A DNA stretch of 64,000 nucleotides from Amycolatopsis balhimycina FH 1894. Its GTDB lineage: Bacteria; Actinomycetota; Actinomycetes; Mycobacteriales; Pseudonocardiaceae. Shown piece by piece: positions 42,801 to 57,800 of this stretch. Both the position numbers and the translations under genes were made by a program. The DNA is taken from assembly GCF_000384295.1 (NCBI RefSeq), contig NZ_KB913037.1, positions 102,762 to 166,761 of the forward strand. Reading direction: 5' to 3'. The notes below the pieces were generated by a model. It ran no database searches and was not told the origin of the DNA. It saw only the letters and a list, made by a program, of their open reading frames with translations. Within the stretch, counting starts at the first letter, position 1; each line of letters begins with the position of its first letter.

Positions 42801-45800
42801 GCGTCGGAAGTGAGTTCGGAGCGGGAGTTCCGGGAGCTGGGCTTCGACTCCTTGACGGCGGTGGAGTTGCGCAACCGGCTCAGCCAGGCCACCGGCCTGC
42901 GGCTGTCCTCGACGTTGGTGTTCGACCACCCGACCCCCGAGCAACTCGCCACGCACCTGCTGGAGCAGCTCGACCCGCAGGCCGCCGCGACCCCGGTCGT
43001 CACCGGGACCGTGGCGGCGGACGACGACCCGATCGTCATCGTCGGCATGGCCTGCCGCTTCCCCCACGGCATCACCACCCCCGAACAGCTTTGGGACGTC
43101 GTGGCCGAGGGCCGCGAGACCACCACGGCCTTCCCCGAGGATCGCGGCTGGGATCTGGAAACGCTGCTCGGTGGGGGCAACGGCAGCAGCGCCACCGGCT
43201 CCGGCGGCTTTCTCACCGACGTGGCCGGGTTCGACGCCGAGTTCTTCGGCATCGCCCCGCGCGAGGCGCTGGCCATGGATCCCCAGCAGCGGCACCTGCT
43301 GGAGACGACCTGGGAGGCGCTCGAGCGGTCCGGGATCGACCCGGCCGCGCTGCGCGGCAGCCCCGCCGGCGTCTTCATCGGCTCCTCGGCCAGCGGCTAT
43401 TCCGCGTTGTCGGCCGGCTCGGCCGAAGCCGAGGGGCTGACTCTGACCGGCAACACGCCGAGTGTGATGTCCGGCCGGCTGGCCTACACGCTGGGCCTGG
43501 AGGGTCCGGCGGTCACGGTGGACACGGCGTGTTCGTCGTCGCTGGTCGCCCTGCACCTGGCCGCGCAGTCGCTGCGGCAGGGCGAGTGCTCGCTGGCCGT
43601 GGTCGGCGGTGCCACCATCCTCTCCGGGCCGTCGTTGTTCGTGGAGTTCTCCCGGCAGGGCGGTCTGGCCGTTGACGGCCGGTGCAAGGCGTACGCCGAC
43701 GGGGCCGACGGTACCGGCTGGGCCGAGGGCGTCGGCATGCTGGTCGTGGAACGGCTTTCCGACGCGCGCCGCAACGGCCACGAGGTGCTGGCGGTCGTCC
43801 GCGGTTCCGCGGTGAACCAGGATGGTGCGTCGAATGGTTTGACGGCGCCGAACGGTCCTTCGCAGCAGCGGGTGATCCGGCAGGCTCTGGCGTCGGCTGG
43901 TTTGTCCACTTCGGACGTCGATGTGGTGGAGGGGCACGGGACGGGTACGAGGCTGGGTGATCCGATCGAGGCTCAGGCGCTGTTGGCGACGTATGGTCAG
44001 GAGCGGGAGACGCCGTTGTGGTTGGGTTCGGTGAAGTCGAACATCGGGCATACGCAGGCGGCGGCGGGTGTTGCGGGGATCATCAAGATGGTCATGGCGA
44101 TGCGGCATGGTGTGCTGCCGCGGACGTTGCATGTGGATGAGCGGTCGTCGCATGTGGACTGGGAGTCGGGTGCGGTCAGCCTGCTGACCGAAACCCGGGA
44201 TTGGCCGGGACTGGACCGCCCGCGTCGCGCGGCGGTGTCATCGTTCGGGATCAGCGGTACCAACGCCCACACCATCCTCGAAAGCGTTCCCGCCGTGACG
44301 CCGGCCGAGCCCGAACGCGAAACCACGCTCGTTCCCTGGCTGCTCTCGGCCAAGTCGCCGGACGCCCTGCAGGCCCAGGCCGCGGCTTTGCTGCAGCGAG
44401 CCGGTGATCAGGACAATGTGGACGTCGGCTGGTCGCTGGCGGCCACCCGGACGGCCTTCGAGCACCGTGCGGTGGTTTTGGCTCCCGACACCGAAACCGC
44501 GTTGTCTTCCCTGCGGGACGGGGATGTCCTGTCCGGGACCCGCGGTCGCGGCAAGCTGGCCGTCCTGTTTTCCGGCCAGGGCTCGCAGCGCGCGGGGATG
44601 GGGCGTGCGCTGTCCGCCCGGTACCCGGTGTTCGCGGCGGCCTTGGACGAGGTGCTGGCCGAGCTGGCCATCGAAAACCTGCGCGAGGTCATGTGGTCCG
44701 GGGAGGGCCTGGACCGGACCGAGTACACCCAGCCGGCGTTGTTCGCGGTCGAGGTGGCGTTGTACCGGTTGCTCGAGTCCTGGGGGGTCAAACCTGATTA
44801 CCTGGCCGGGCACAGCATCGGGGAAATCACGGCGGCCCACGTGGCGGGCGTGTTCTCCCTGGCGGACGCCTGCTCGCTGGTGGCCGCTCGCGGCCGGTTG
44901 ATGCAGGCGTTGCCCGCCGGCGGGGCGATGCTGGCGGTCCCGGCCACCGAGGCCGAGGCCCTCGCGTGGATCGACGGCACGGACCTGTCCATCGCGGCGG
45001 TCAACGGCCCCGAAGCCGTGGTGCTGGCCGGGCCCGCGGAGTCGATCGACGCCCTCCAAATCGAGCGCGCGAAGCGGCTGCCGGTGTCGCACGCGTTCCA
45101 TTCGAGCTTGATGGAGCCGATGCTGGCGGAGTTCGCTCGGGCCCTGGACGGGATCACGTTCAACGAACCCACGATCCCCGTCGTGTCGAACGTGACCGGC
45201 GGGTTCAGTGATCAGGGGAGTATCGAGTACTGGGTCCGGCACGTCCGGGACACGGTTCGCTTCGCCGATGGGGTGAACACCCTGCACGGCGAGGGTGTCC
45301 GGACGTTCCTGGAGCTGGGTCCGGACACCACGCTGACCACCCACACCGCCACCCTGGACGGCGTCACCGGGATTCCGGCGTTGCGCAAGGACAGGCCCGA
45401 GGACGAGTGCGTCGTCCGGGCGTTGTCGCTGCTGTACATCCAGGGTGCCGCCATCGATTGGGACGCCTTCTTCGCGCCGCTCAAGCCGCGGCGGGTCGAC
45501 CTGCCCACCTACCCCTTCCAGCACCGGGCGTTCTGGCCGACGCCGCGCCCGGCCCGCGCGGACGCGGCCGGCCTGGGCCTGACGGCCACCCACCACCCGC
45601 TGCTGGCCGCCTCCGCGGTGCGTGCCGACGGAGCCGACCTCGACGCGGTGCTGACCGGCAGCCTCTCGCTGCGCACCCACCCGTGGCTGGCCGAGCACGT
45701 GGTCAACGGGCAGGTGCTGTTCCCGGGCACCGGGTTCGTGGAGCTGGCCGTCCGGGCCGGCGACGAGGTCGGCTGCGGCACGCTGGACGAGCTGACCCTG

Positions 45801-48800
45801 CTCGCCCCGCTGGCGATCCCCGAGCGCGCCACCGTGCAGCTGCAGGTCTGGGTGACCGAGGCCGACGCGCAGGGGCGCCGTACGCTCGCCGTGCATTCCC
45901 GCACCGAGCAGGCCGGCTGGACCCAGCACGCCACCGGCGTCCTCGGCGCCACCCCCGCCGAGCCGGATCGCGCCGGCCTGGAGACGTGGCCGCCGCCGGG
46001 AACACCGGTCGACATCACCACCTGCTACGCCGAGCTGGCCGAGCTGGGCCTGACCTACGGGCCGCTGTTCCGGGGCCTCGAAGCCGTTTGGCGGGGCGGC
46101 CCGGACGAGTGGTTCGCCGAGGTCGCCCTGGACGACGAGGCCACCGGTTTCGGTCTGCACCCGGCCCTGCTGGACGCGGCCCTGCACGGCCTCCGCTATG
46201 CCGGTGACGGCGGCGGCGCCCGGGTGCCGTTCGCCTGGCGGGACGTGTCCCTGCACGCCGAGGGCGCCACCCGGCTGCGAGTCCGCCTGACCCGCGAGGG
46301 CGAGGACACGGTGGCGCTCACGGCCGTCGACCAGGACGGCGCGCCGGTGGTGACGGTGGGTGCGCTTTCGTTGCGGGCCATCGGCGCCGGGCCGCAGGCG
46401 GCCCGGGCCGGAGCGGAGCTGCTCCGCCTCGAGTGGACGCCGGTCTCGGCCACCAGCCGCACGGGCCTGTCGCGGATCGTGGTGCTGCGCGCGGACCCGT
46501 TCGGCCTGGCCGATCTGCTCCGCGGTACCGGTTTGGAGGTGGGGACCGCCGCCGAGCCGGTCGATCTGGCCCCCGCCACCGGGCCGGCCGATGTGCCGCG
46601 GGTGGTGCTGGTCACCGTTCCGGCTGCCGGCACCGATGACCCGGCCGCCGCCGCTCGCCGGGCCACGGGGGACGTGCTTGCCCTCGTGCAGGCGTGGCTC
46701 GCCGAGGAGGCCTGCACCGGTTCCCGGCTGGTGTTCGTCACCCGCGACAACGGGCCGGCCGAAGGCGCGGTCCGGGGGCTGATCCGCAGCGCCCGCACCG
46801 AGAACCCGGACCGGTTCGCCCTGCTGGAGCTCGCCGGCGAACCGGATGGCCCGTCGCTGCTCGAGGCACTCACCTGCGGTGAGGCGGAGACCCGGCTGAC
46901 TGCCGGGACCGTCGAAACGCCGCGGCTGCGCCGGACCACCGGCGACGGCTCCGGGGCCTGCTCGGGAACCGTGCTGATCACCGGTGGCACCGGTGGCCTG
47001 GGCCGGGTGCTGACCGAGCATCTCCTGGATTCGGGGGCTGAGCGTGTGGTGCTGGCCAGCCGCCGGGGTATCGCGGTCTGGCTGTCCGAAGTGGATGGTC
47101 CGGTCGAGGTGCGGGTTTGTGACGTCAGCGATGCCGGGTCGGTGTCGGCGCTGGTCGACGCGGTAGCCGCCGAGTACGGCCTGGACTTGGTGATCCATGC
47201 GGCTGGTGTGCTGGCGGACGGTGTGGTGGGTTCGTTGACGCCGGAGTCGCTCGATACTGTGTTCGCTCCGAAGGTCGATGCTGCTTGGCACCTGCACCGT
47301 GCCTTGGAGGGGCATCCGGACGTCCGGTTGGTGCTGTTCTCCTCGGTGGCCGGCGTGCTCGGCACCGCCGGACAGGGCAATTACGCTGCGGCGAATTCGT
47401 TCCTGGATGCGTTGGCGGAGGTGCGGACGGCGGAGGGGCGTCCGACGTTGTCGGTGGCGTGGGGTCCGTGGGCGCTGGCCGATGGGCTGGTGGGTGAGCT
47501 GTCCGAGGCCGATCGGGACCGGATGGCCCGCGCCGGTGTGCCACCGCTGACCGAGGCACAGGGCCTGAGCCTGTTCGACGCGGCCATGGGCTCGACCGGC
47601 CGGGTGATCGCCACCGGACTCGATCTGCCCGCGCTGCGCGAACGGCCGGCCGTTCCCGGTGTGCTGCGTGACCTGGCCGGCGGCCCGCGCCGCCGGGTCT
47701 CCGCCCGCGCCTCGGTCTCCGGTTCCGGTGCTCTGGCGTCCCGCCTCGCCGGACGCCCACCCGCCGAGCAGGCCGACCTGGTCACCGAGGTCGTCCGGGG
47801 CCGGGTGGCCGCCGTGCTCGGCCACGCCACCGGGACGGTGTTCGACGCGGACAAGACGTTTCAGGAGCTGGGTTTCGATTCGCTGACTGCGGTGGAGTTG
47901 CGCAACGGTCTGGACGCGGTCACAGATTTGCGGTTGCCGACGACGTTGGTTTTCGATTATCCGACCATCGGCGCGTTGACGGGGTATCTGCTCGAACGGC
48001 TGGGCACTGGTGCCGGGCTGCCCGCGCCGGTGACCGCTGTGACGCGGCCGGTGGGTGAGGATCCGGTCGTGATCGTCGGGATGGGGTGTCGTTATCCCGG
48101 TGGGGTGGGTTCGCCGGAGGATTTGTGGCGGTTGGTGGCCGATGGGGTGGACGCGATCACGGAGTTCCCGTCCGGTCGTGGTTGGGACTTGGACTCGCTT
48201 TACGACCCGGACCCGGAGCACGCGGGCACTTCGTACACCAGGCGTGGTGGTTTCCTGCATGAGGCGGGGGAGTTCGACGCGGAGTTCTTCGGGATGTCTC
48301 CGCGTGAGGCGATGGCGACGGATGCGCAGCAGCGTCAGTTGCTGGAGACGTCGTGGGAGGCGTTGGAGCGGGCTGGTATCGACCCGGTTTCGTTGCGGGG
48401 CAGTGATACCGGTGTGTTTGCCGGGGTGATGTACAGCGATTACGGTAAGTTGTTGCAGGGCAGTGAGTTCGAGGCCTATCAGGGGATGGGCAGTGCTCCG
48501 AGCGTGCTGTCCGGCCGGGTGTCTTACACGTTGGGTCTGGAAGGGCCCGCGGTGAGTGTCGACACGGCGTGTTCGTCGTCCCTGGTGGCGTTGCACTGGG
48601 CGGTGCAGGCGCTGCGGGCCGGTGAATGCTCGCTGGCTTTGGCTGGTGGGGTGACGGTGATGGCGACGCCGAACACGTTCATCCAGTTTTCGCGGCAGCG
48701 GGGTCTGTCGGAGGATGGTCGGTGCAAGTCTTACGGTGAGGGCGCTGATGGTGTCGGCTGGTCCGAGGGTGCCGGGATGCTGGTCTTGGAGCGGTTGTCC

Positions 48801-51800
48801 GATGCCCGCCGCAACGGTCACGAGGTCTTGGCGATCATTCGCGGTTCCGCGGTGAATCAGGATGGTGCGTCGAACGGTTTGACGGCGCCGAATGGTCCTT
48901 CGCAGCAGCGGGTGATCCGGCAGGCGCTGGCGTCGGCCGGTTTGTCCACATGGGACATCGATGTGGTCGAGGGACACGGCACCGGGACCACGTTGGGCGA
49001 CCCGATCGAAGCCCAGGCGCTGCTGGCGACCTACGGCCAGGACCGGGAGACTCCGTTGTGGCTGGGCTCGCTGAAGTCCAACATCGGGCACACCCAGGCG
49101 GCGGCCGGGGTCGCGGGCGTAATCAAGATGGTCATGGCCATGCGGCACGGCGTGCTCCCGCGGTCCCTGCACGCGGACTCACCGTCCTCACACGTGGACT
49201 GGGCCGCCGGTGCGGTGAACCTCCTGACCGAGGAGCGTGACTGGCCCGAAGCCGGACATCCGCGCCGGGCGGGCATCTCGTCGTTCGGGATCAGTGGAAC
49301 GAACGCGCACACCATCATCGAGGCTCCCGAGCCTGCTCCGGCTGCGCCGGTGGCGGTCCGGGATGACGTGCTGGTGCCGTGGGTGCTGTCCGGCCGCACG
49401 CCGGAAGCCCTGGACGCCCAGGCCCGGACGTTGGCCGAGGGGATCGGCGACCAGGACACCGTGGACGTCGGCTGGTCGCTGGCCACCACGCGGACGGACT
49501 TCGAGCACCGGGCGGTGCTGCTGGCTTCCGATACCGAGGCGGCGTCGACTTCCCTGCGGAATGGGGATGTCCTGTCGGGCATTCGGGCCCGGGGCAAGCT
49601 GGCGGTTTTGTTCTCCGGGCAGGGCGCGCAGCGTGCGGGGATGGGCCGGGAGCTTCATGCCCGGTATCCGGTGTTCGCGGAGGCGCTGGACGAGGTGCTG
49701 GCCGAGCTGGGGATCGAGAATCTGCGCGAGGTGATGTGGTCCGGTGCCGGTTTGGACCGGACCGAGTACACGCAGCCGGCGTTGTTCGCGGTGGAGGTGG
49801 CGTTGTTCCGGCTGGTGGAGTCGTGGGGTGTCAAGCCGGACTTCGTAGCCGGACACAGTGTCGGGGAGATCACCGCGGCGTATGTGGCGGGTGTGTTGTC
49901 GCTGGCGGATGCGTGCTCTCTGGTGGTGGCTCGTGGCCGGTTGATGCAGGCACTGCCGGCAGGCGGCACGATGCTGGCGGTCAAGGCCACCGAGGAACAA
50001 GCGCGGCAGTGGACCGACGTATCCATCGCGGCGGTCAACGGACCGAACGCGGTGGTGCTGTCCGGCACCGAGGAGGCGATCGACGGCATCAAGGCGGACC
50101 GGGCGAAGCGGTTGCCGGTCAGTCACGCTTTCCACTCGAGCCTGATGGAACCGATGCTGGCGGAATTCGCCCGGGCCCTGGACGGCATCACGTTCCACGA
50201 ACCCACACTTCCCGTCGTGTCCAACGTGACCGGCGAGTTCAGTGACCAGGGGAGCATCGAGTACTGGGTCCGGCACGTCCGCGACACTGTGCGGTTCGCC
50301 GATGGCCTGAACACGCTGCACGGGGAGGGCGTCCGGACGTTCCTGGAGCTCGGCCCGGACGCCACCCTCACCACCCACACGGCAAGCCTGGACGAGGTGA
50401 CCGGGATTCCGGCCCTGCGCAAGGACAAACCCGAAAACGAAACCCTGCTTCGCGCCCTCGCCGGGCTCTACGTCCAAGGTGTCGGCGTCGACTGGGACGC
50501 CTTCTTCGCCCCGCTCGGGCCACGCCGGGCGACGCTGCCCACCTACCCCTTCCAGCACCGCACCTACTGGCCCGCCACCCGGGCGGTGGCCGGGAACGCG
50601 GCCGGCCTCGGCCAGGACGTCACCGGACACCCGCTGCTCGGCGCGATCCTCACCGTGGCCGGCTCCGAAGACGTGCTCCTCACCGGACGCCTGTCCCTGC
50701 ACTCCCACCCGTGGCTGTCCGACCACGTGGTCGGCGACCGGGTGCTGTTCCCGGGCACCGGGTTCGTGGAGCTGGCGGTGCGGGCCGGGGACGAGGTGGG
50801 CTGCGGCCGCGTCGACGAGCTGACCCTGCTGGCCCCCCTGGTCCTCCCCGCCCGGGGCGCGGTCCAGGTGCAGGTCCGAGTCGGCGAGCCGGACGCCCAG
50901 GGCCGCCGCGCGCTCGGCGTGCACTCCCGCGCCGAGGGCGGCGACTGGACCCAGCACGCCACCGGCTCGGTCAGCGGCGACACGGCCGAGCCCGACACCA
51001 CCGGCCTGACCACCTGGCCACCGCCGGGCGCGCAGCGGGCCGGCACCGAGGACTTCTACGCCGGTCTGGCCCGGCTCGGCCTGCACTACGGCCCGCGGTT
51101 CCAGGGCCTCACCGGCGTCTGGCAGGGCGGCGACGACGAGTGGTTCGCCGAGGTCGCCCTGGACGACGAGGCCACCGGTTTCGGTCTGCACCCGGCGTTG
51201 CTGGATTCGGCGTTGCACGCGATCGGTTTCACCGGTGTCGGGGGCGATGGTCGGGGTCCGGTGCTGCCGTTCGCTTGGCAGGACGTGAGTTTGCACGCCA
51301 GCGGTGCCACCGCGCTGCGGGTGCGTTTGCTGCGTAAGGCCGATGACAGCGTGACGTTGTCGGCGGTCGACCTGGCGGGTGCGCCGGTGCTCAGTGTCGG
51401 CGGTCTGACGCTACGGGCCGCCGAGACGTCGGTGGCCGCGATGGACGGTCTGTTCGAGGTGCGGTGGAGCCCGTCGGCCGGGACGGCGCGGACGGGGTTG
51501 TCCCGGGTGGCCGTGCTCGGTGCCGAGGACGTCGCCGCGGCCTTGCGCAACGCCGGCCTGGACGTCGTCACAGCGGACAACTTGGCTTCGCTGGCGGAAC
51601 GGGAAGTCCCGCGGATCGTGCTGGCCCGGGCGCCCGAAGGCGCGGACGTGGTCGCCGGTGCGCACGCGGTGAGTCGTGGGGTGCTGGGCTTGGTGCGGCG
51701 GTGGCTGGCCGAGGAGGCGTTCGCCGGTTCGCGGCTGGTCGTGGTGACTCGTGGTGCGGATGTGGTGTCGGCGCCGGTGCTGGGTTTGGTGCGCAGTGCG

Positions 51801-54800
51801 CGTTCGGAGCATCCGGGCCGGTTCGGGTTGCTGGATCTCGATCCGGCGGCCGAGGTGGACGGTGCGTTGCTGGTCGATGCGCTGGCCGGCGGCGAGAGCG
51901 AACTGCGGCTGCGCGACGGCGCCGTGCTGACCGGCGGCCTGACCGCCGTGCGGCCGGGCCTGCCGGTGCCGGCGGACAGCGCGGGCTGGCGGCTCGGCAT
52001 GGTCGCGCAGGGCAGCCTCGACGGCCTCGCGCTGGAACCCTGCGACGCGGCGGAAGCGGAGCTGACGGGCCGTCAAGTCCGGGTCGCGGTGCGCGCGGCC
52101 GGGCTCAACTTCCGGGACGTGCTCAACGCTTTGGGCATGTACCCGGGCGACGCCGGCCTGCTCGGAGCCGAGGCGATGGGCGTGGTCACCGAGATCGGGC
52201 CCGAGGCGGGCGACCTACGGGTCGGTGACCGCGTGATGGGCCGCATCGGCGGCGGCTTCGGCCCGTTCGCCGTCGTCGACGAGCGGTTCCTCGCCCCGGT
52301 GCCGGCCCGCTGGTCCGATGTGGACGCCGCCGGGGCTCCGGTGGCCTACCTGACCGCGCTGTACGGCCTTCAGGACATCGCCGGCCTCCGCGCCGGCGAG
52401 CGCGTGCTGATCCACGCCGGTGCCGGTGGTGTCGGGATGGCGGCGATCCAGGTCGCGCGGTGGCTGGGTGCGGAGGTGTTCGCGACCGCCAGTGAGCTGA
52501 AGTGGCCGGTGCTGCGGGAGTTCGGGGTCGCCGACGACCACATCGCGTCGTCGCGGACCCTCGACTTCGAGGAGCGGTTCCGGGCGGTCAGCGGTGGTCA
52601 CGGCATGGACGTGGTGCTGAACTCACTGGCCGGGGAGTTCACCGACGCGTCGCTGCGGCTGCTCGCCGACGGCGGCCGGTTCGCCGAGATGGGCAAGACC
52701 GACATCCGCACCGATGTGCCCGGCTACCGCGCCTTCGACATCATCGACGCCGGGCCCGACCGCACGCAGGAACTGCTGCGCCGGCTCCTGACCCTCGTCG
52801 ACGACGGGATCGTGCAGGCCTTGCCCGCCCGCACCTTCGACGTGCGGCGGGCGCCGGAGGCGATGCGGTGGATGAGCCAGGCCAAGCACGTCGGCAAGAT
52901 CGTCTTCACCATCCCCCGGACGTGGGACCACGCCCGGCCGGTCGTGATCACCGGCGGGACGGGTGGTCTGGGCCGGCTGGTGGCCCGGCATCTGATCGAG
53001 CGAGGTTTCCGGCATCTGGTGCTGACCAGCCGGCGGGGCCCGGCGGCCGAGGGCATCAGCGAGCTGGTGGCCGACCTGGAGTCGGGCGGGGCGCGGGTCG
53101 AGGTCCGGGCCTGCGACCTCACCGACGCCACCGCGACGGCGGCGCTCATCGACGACCTGGCACCGCTGTCCGCGGTCGTGCACTCGGCCGGCGTGCTGGA
53201 CGACGGCCTCGTGGAGTCGATGACCCCCGAACGGCTGGACCGGGTCCTGGCGGCCAAGGTCGACGCCGCCTGGAACCTGCACCGGGCCGTGCCGGACGTC
53301 CCGCTGGTGGTGTTCTCCTCCATCGCCGGGGTGCTCGGCACGGCGGGCCAATCCAACTACGCCGCCGGCAACACCTTCCTGGACGCGCTGATGGAGCAAC
53401 GCCGGACCGAAGGCCGGCCCGGGCTGTCGATCGCCTGGGGAGGCTGGGAGCCCACCGGTGGCATGACCGCTTCACTGTCCGAACAGGACGTCGCCCGGAT
53501 GCGGCGCACCGGGTTCCCGCCCCTGAGCCACGCCGATGGCCTGGCCCTGTTCGACGCCGCCATCGCCACGGACGCCGCGCACGTCGTGGCCACCGGCTTC
53601 GACGCCGCCGCGCTGCGGGCCCGGGCCGAGGTGCCCGCCATGCTGCGGACGTTGGCCGGTCCGGCACGGACGGTCCGCCGGTCGGCTGCCACTGCGCCCG
53701 GCGCGGGCGAGAATGGCTTCGCAGCGGAACTGGCGGTTTTGACGCCGGTGCAGCAGCGGGAGCGGGTACTGGCGTTGGTCGGTGCGCAGGCCGCGTTGGT
53801 GCTGGGCCACGCCGAGGCGTCGGAGGTCGGTTCCGAACGGGAGTTCCGCGAACTGGGCTTCGACTCGCTGACCGCGGTGGAGTTGCGCAACCGGCTCAGC
53901 CAGGCCACTGGCCTGCGGCTGTCCTCGACGTTGGTGTTCGACCACCCGACCCCCGAGCAACTCGCCACACACCTGCTGGAGCAGCTCGACCCGCAGGTCG
54001 AGGCGACCGCGGCGGTGCCGGGCACGATCGTGCACGACGACGACCCGATCGTCATCGTCGGCATGGCCTGCCGCTTCCCCCACGGCGTCCGCTCGCCCGA
54101 AGACCTCTGGCAGCTGGTCGCCTCCGGCGGCGACGCCATCGCCGAGTTCCCCGAGGATCGCGGCTGGGACCTGGCCACGCTGACCGGCGACGGCCCCGGC
54201 CACAGCGACACGCACCGCGGCGGTTTTCTCACCGAAGTGGCCGGGTTCGACGCCGAGTTCTTCGGCATCGCCCCGCGCGAGGCGCTGGCCATGGATCCCC
54301 AGCAGCGCCAGTTGCTGGAGACCGCCTGGGAGGCACTGGAACGGTCCGGGATCGACCCGGCCACGCTGCGCGGCAGCCCCGCCGGCGTCTTCATCGGCGC
54401 GTCCTCCAGCGGGTACTCCGCGTTGTCGGCCGGTTCAGCCGAGGCTGAAGGCCTGACTCTGACCGGCAACACGCCGAGTGTGATGTCCGGCCGGCTGGCC
54501 TACACGCTGGGCCTGGAGGGTCCGGCGGTCACGGTGGACACGGCGTGCTCGTCGTCGCTGGTCGCGCTGCACTGGGCGGCCCAGGCACTGCGCAGCGGCG
54601 AGTGCTCGCTCGCGCTCACCGGCGGTGCCACCATCCTGTCCAGCCCCTCGTTGTTCGTGGAGTTCTCCCGGCAGGGCGGTCTGGCCGTCGACGGCCGGTG
54701 CAAGGCGTACGCCGACGGGGCCGACGGTACCGGCTGGGCCGAGGGCGTCGGCATGCTGGTCGTGGAACGGCTTTCCGACGCGCGCCGCAACGGCCACGAG

Positions 54801-57800
54801 GTGCTGGCGGTCGTCCGCGGTTCCGCGGTGAACCAGGATGGTGCCTCGAATGGTCTGACGGCGCCGAACGGTCCTTCGCAGCAGCGGGTGATCCGGCAGG
54901 CTCTGGCGTCGGCTGGTTTGTCCACTTCGGACGTCGATGTGGTGGAGGGGCACGGGACGGGTACGAGGCTGGGTGATCCGATCGAGGCTCAGGCGCTGTT
55001 GGCGACGTATGGTCAGGAGCGGGAGACGCCGTTGTGGTTGGGTTCGGTGAAGTCGAACATCGGGCATACGCAGGCGGCGGCGGGTGTTGCGGGGATCATC
55101 AAGATGGTCATGGCGATGCGGCATGGTGTGCTGCCGCGGACGTTGCATGTGGATGAGCGGTCGTCGCATGTGGACTGGGAGTCGGGTGCGGTCAGCCTGC
55201 TGACCGAGACCCGGGATTGGCCGGGACTGGACCGCCCGCGTCGCGCGGCGGTGTCGTCGTTCGGGATCAGCGGTACCAACGCCCACACCATCCTCGAGCA
55301 GCCGGCCGAGCCTGCTCCGGTCGTCGAAGCCAGTACGGAAGATGTGCTGGTGCCGTGGGTGCTGTCGGCCAAGTCCCCGGACGCCCTGACGGCGCAGGCC
55401 GCGGCCTTGCCTGAGCGGGCCGTCGGCGAGGCGGCGGTGGACGTGGCCTGGTCGCTGGCCAGGACACGCTCCGCCTTCGAGCACCGTGCGGTGGTGCTGG
55501 CCGCCGACACCGAGACCGCGCTGACTTCCCTGCGGAACGGGGAGGTTCTGTCGGGCACTCGGGTGCGGGGCAAGCTGGCGGTTTTGTTCTCGGGTCAGGG
55601 TGCGCAGCGGGCGGGGATGGGCCGTGAGTTGTACGTCCGGTATCCGGTGTTCGCGGAGGCGCTGGACGAGGTGCTGGCCGAGCTGGAGATCGAGAATCTG
55701 CGTGAAGTGATGTGGTTCGGGGACGGCCTGGATCGGACCGAGTACACGCAGCCGGCGTTGTTCGCGGTGGAGGTGGCGTTGTTCCGGCTGGTGGAGTCGT
55801 GGGGTGTCAAGCCGGACTTCGTAGCCGGACACAGTGTCGGGGAGATCACCGCGGCGTATGTGGCGGGTGTGTTGTCGTTGGCGGATGCGTGTTCCCTGGT
55901 GGCGGCTCGTGGCCGGTTGATGCAGGCACTGCCCGCGGGTGGGGCGATGCTGGCGGTCCGGGCGACCGAGGAGCAGGCGCGGCAATGGACTGAGGTGTCG
56001 ATTGCGGCGGTCAACAGCCCGAACGCGGTCGTGTTGTCGGGCAGCGAGGAGGCGATCGACGGGATCAGGGCGGACCGCGCGAAGCGGTTGCCGGTCAGCC
56101 ACGCGTTCCACTCCAGCCTGATGGAGCCGATGCTGGCCGAGTTCGCCCGGGCTCTCGACGGGATCACGTTCCACGAACCCACACTTCCCGTCGTGTCCAA
56201 CGTGACCGGCGGGTTCAGGGACCAGGGCAGTATCGAGTACTGGGTCCGGCACGTCCGCGACACCGTCCGCTTCGCCGATGGCCTGAACACCCTGCACGGG
56301 GAAGGCGTCCGGACGTTCCTGGAGCTGGGTCCCGACGCCACCCTGACCACCCACGTGGCCGAGCTGGCCGGGGTCACCGGGATTCCGGCGTTGCGCAAGG
56401 ACAAGCCCGAGGGCGAGTGCGTCGTCCGGGCGTTGTCGCTGCTGTACATCCAGGGTGCCGCCATCGATTGGGACGCCTTCTTCGCGCCGCTCAAGCCGCG
56501 GCGGGTCGACCTGCCCACCTACCCCTTCCAGCACCAGGTGTTCTGGCCGAAGCCGCGGGCCAACGCCGGGGACGCGACCGGGTTCGGCCTGGCCGCGACC
56601 GGGCACCCGCTGCTGAGTGCCGCGGTCGCCATGGCCGACGCCTCCGGGGTGGTGCTCACCGGCTCCCTGTCCCTGCGCACGCACCCGTGGCTGGCCGAGC
56701 ACGTCGTCAACGGGCAGGTGCTGTTCCCGGGCACCGGGTTCGTCGAGCTGGCCATCCGGGCCGGCGACGAGGCCGGCTGCGCCCGGCTGGCCGACTTGAC
56801 CCTGCTCGCGCCGCTGGCCCTGCCGGCCCGCGAGCCGGTCCAGATCCAGGTGCGGGTGGCGGCCGAACAGGCCGACGGCACCCGCGGCCTCATGATCTAC
56901 TCCCGGTCCGGCTCCGGCCACGACTGGATCCAGCACGCCACCGGCACCCTCCGGCCCGGCGCCGCCGCGACCGGGAGCACCGGCCTGGAAACCTGGCCCC
57001 CGGCGGCGACCCCGGTCGACATCGAGACCTTCTACGCCGAACTCGAAGCGCTCGGCCTGGCCTACGGACCCCGGTTCCGCGGTGTCGAGTCGGTCTGGAA
57101 GGGCGCCGGGAACGAGTGGTTCGCCGAGGTCGCCCTGGACGCGGAGACCGACGGCTTCGGGGTGCACCCGGCCTTGCTGGACGCCGCCCTGCACGGCATC
57201 CGCTACCTGCGTTCCGGGGAGCCCGGCGGCGCGGTCGTGCCGTTCGCCTGGCACGACGTCGAGCTGCACGCCACCGGAGCCACCCGGCTGCGGGTCCGGC
57301 TGACCCGCTCGGGCGAGGACACCATCGCCCTCGCCGCCACCGATCACGACGGCGTGCCGGTGGTGACCGTGGGCTCGCTGACCCTGCGCTCGGCCGGCAC
57401 CGCGCCGGTCGCCGTGCGCCGCGAGGGCCTGTTCGACGTCGACTGGACCCCGGCCACCGCCACCTCCCGGACCGGCCTGTCCCGCATCGCGGTCGTCGGC
57501 GCCGAGGACCTCGCCGGCCTCCTGCTCGGCGCCGGGCTGCCCGTGCAGACCGCGTCCGACCTGGCCGCGCTGGCCGCCACGGACGTGCCCCGCGTCGTCC
57601 TGGCCGAGGTCGCGCCGCCGGCGGGTGACGTGCCGTCCGGCGTGCACACCCTCACCGCCGAGGTGCTGGACCTGGTCCAGCGCTGGCTGGCCGAGGAGGC
57701 CTTCGCCGGCTCACGGCTCGTGCTGCTGACCCGCCATGCCGGCGTGCGGACCGCTCCTGCCCGCGGCCTGGTCCGCAGTGCACTCGCCGAAAACCCCGGC

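Larger units (their letters stand above)
48057..53995 (+). other. PKS module 7: KS-AT-DH-ER-KR-ACP, fully reducing
   Basis: KS Cys3892, with [10 protein letters not shown] Ser4321, HAFH. DH His4610 ([10 protein letters not shown]), [18 protein letters not shown] loop near residue 5172. KR LDD and Tyr5488. ACP Ser5657. Predicted methylene. It is a close copy of module 5. Confidence 0.93.
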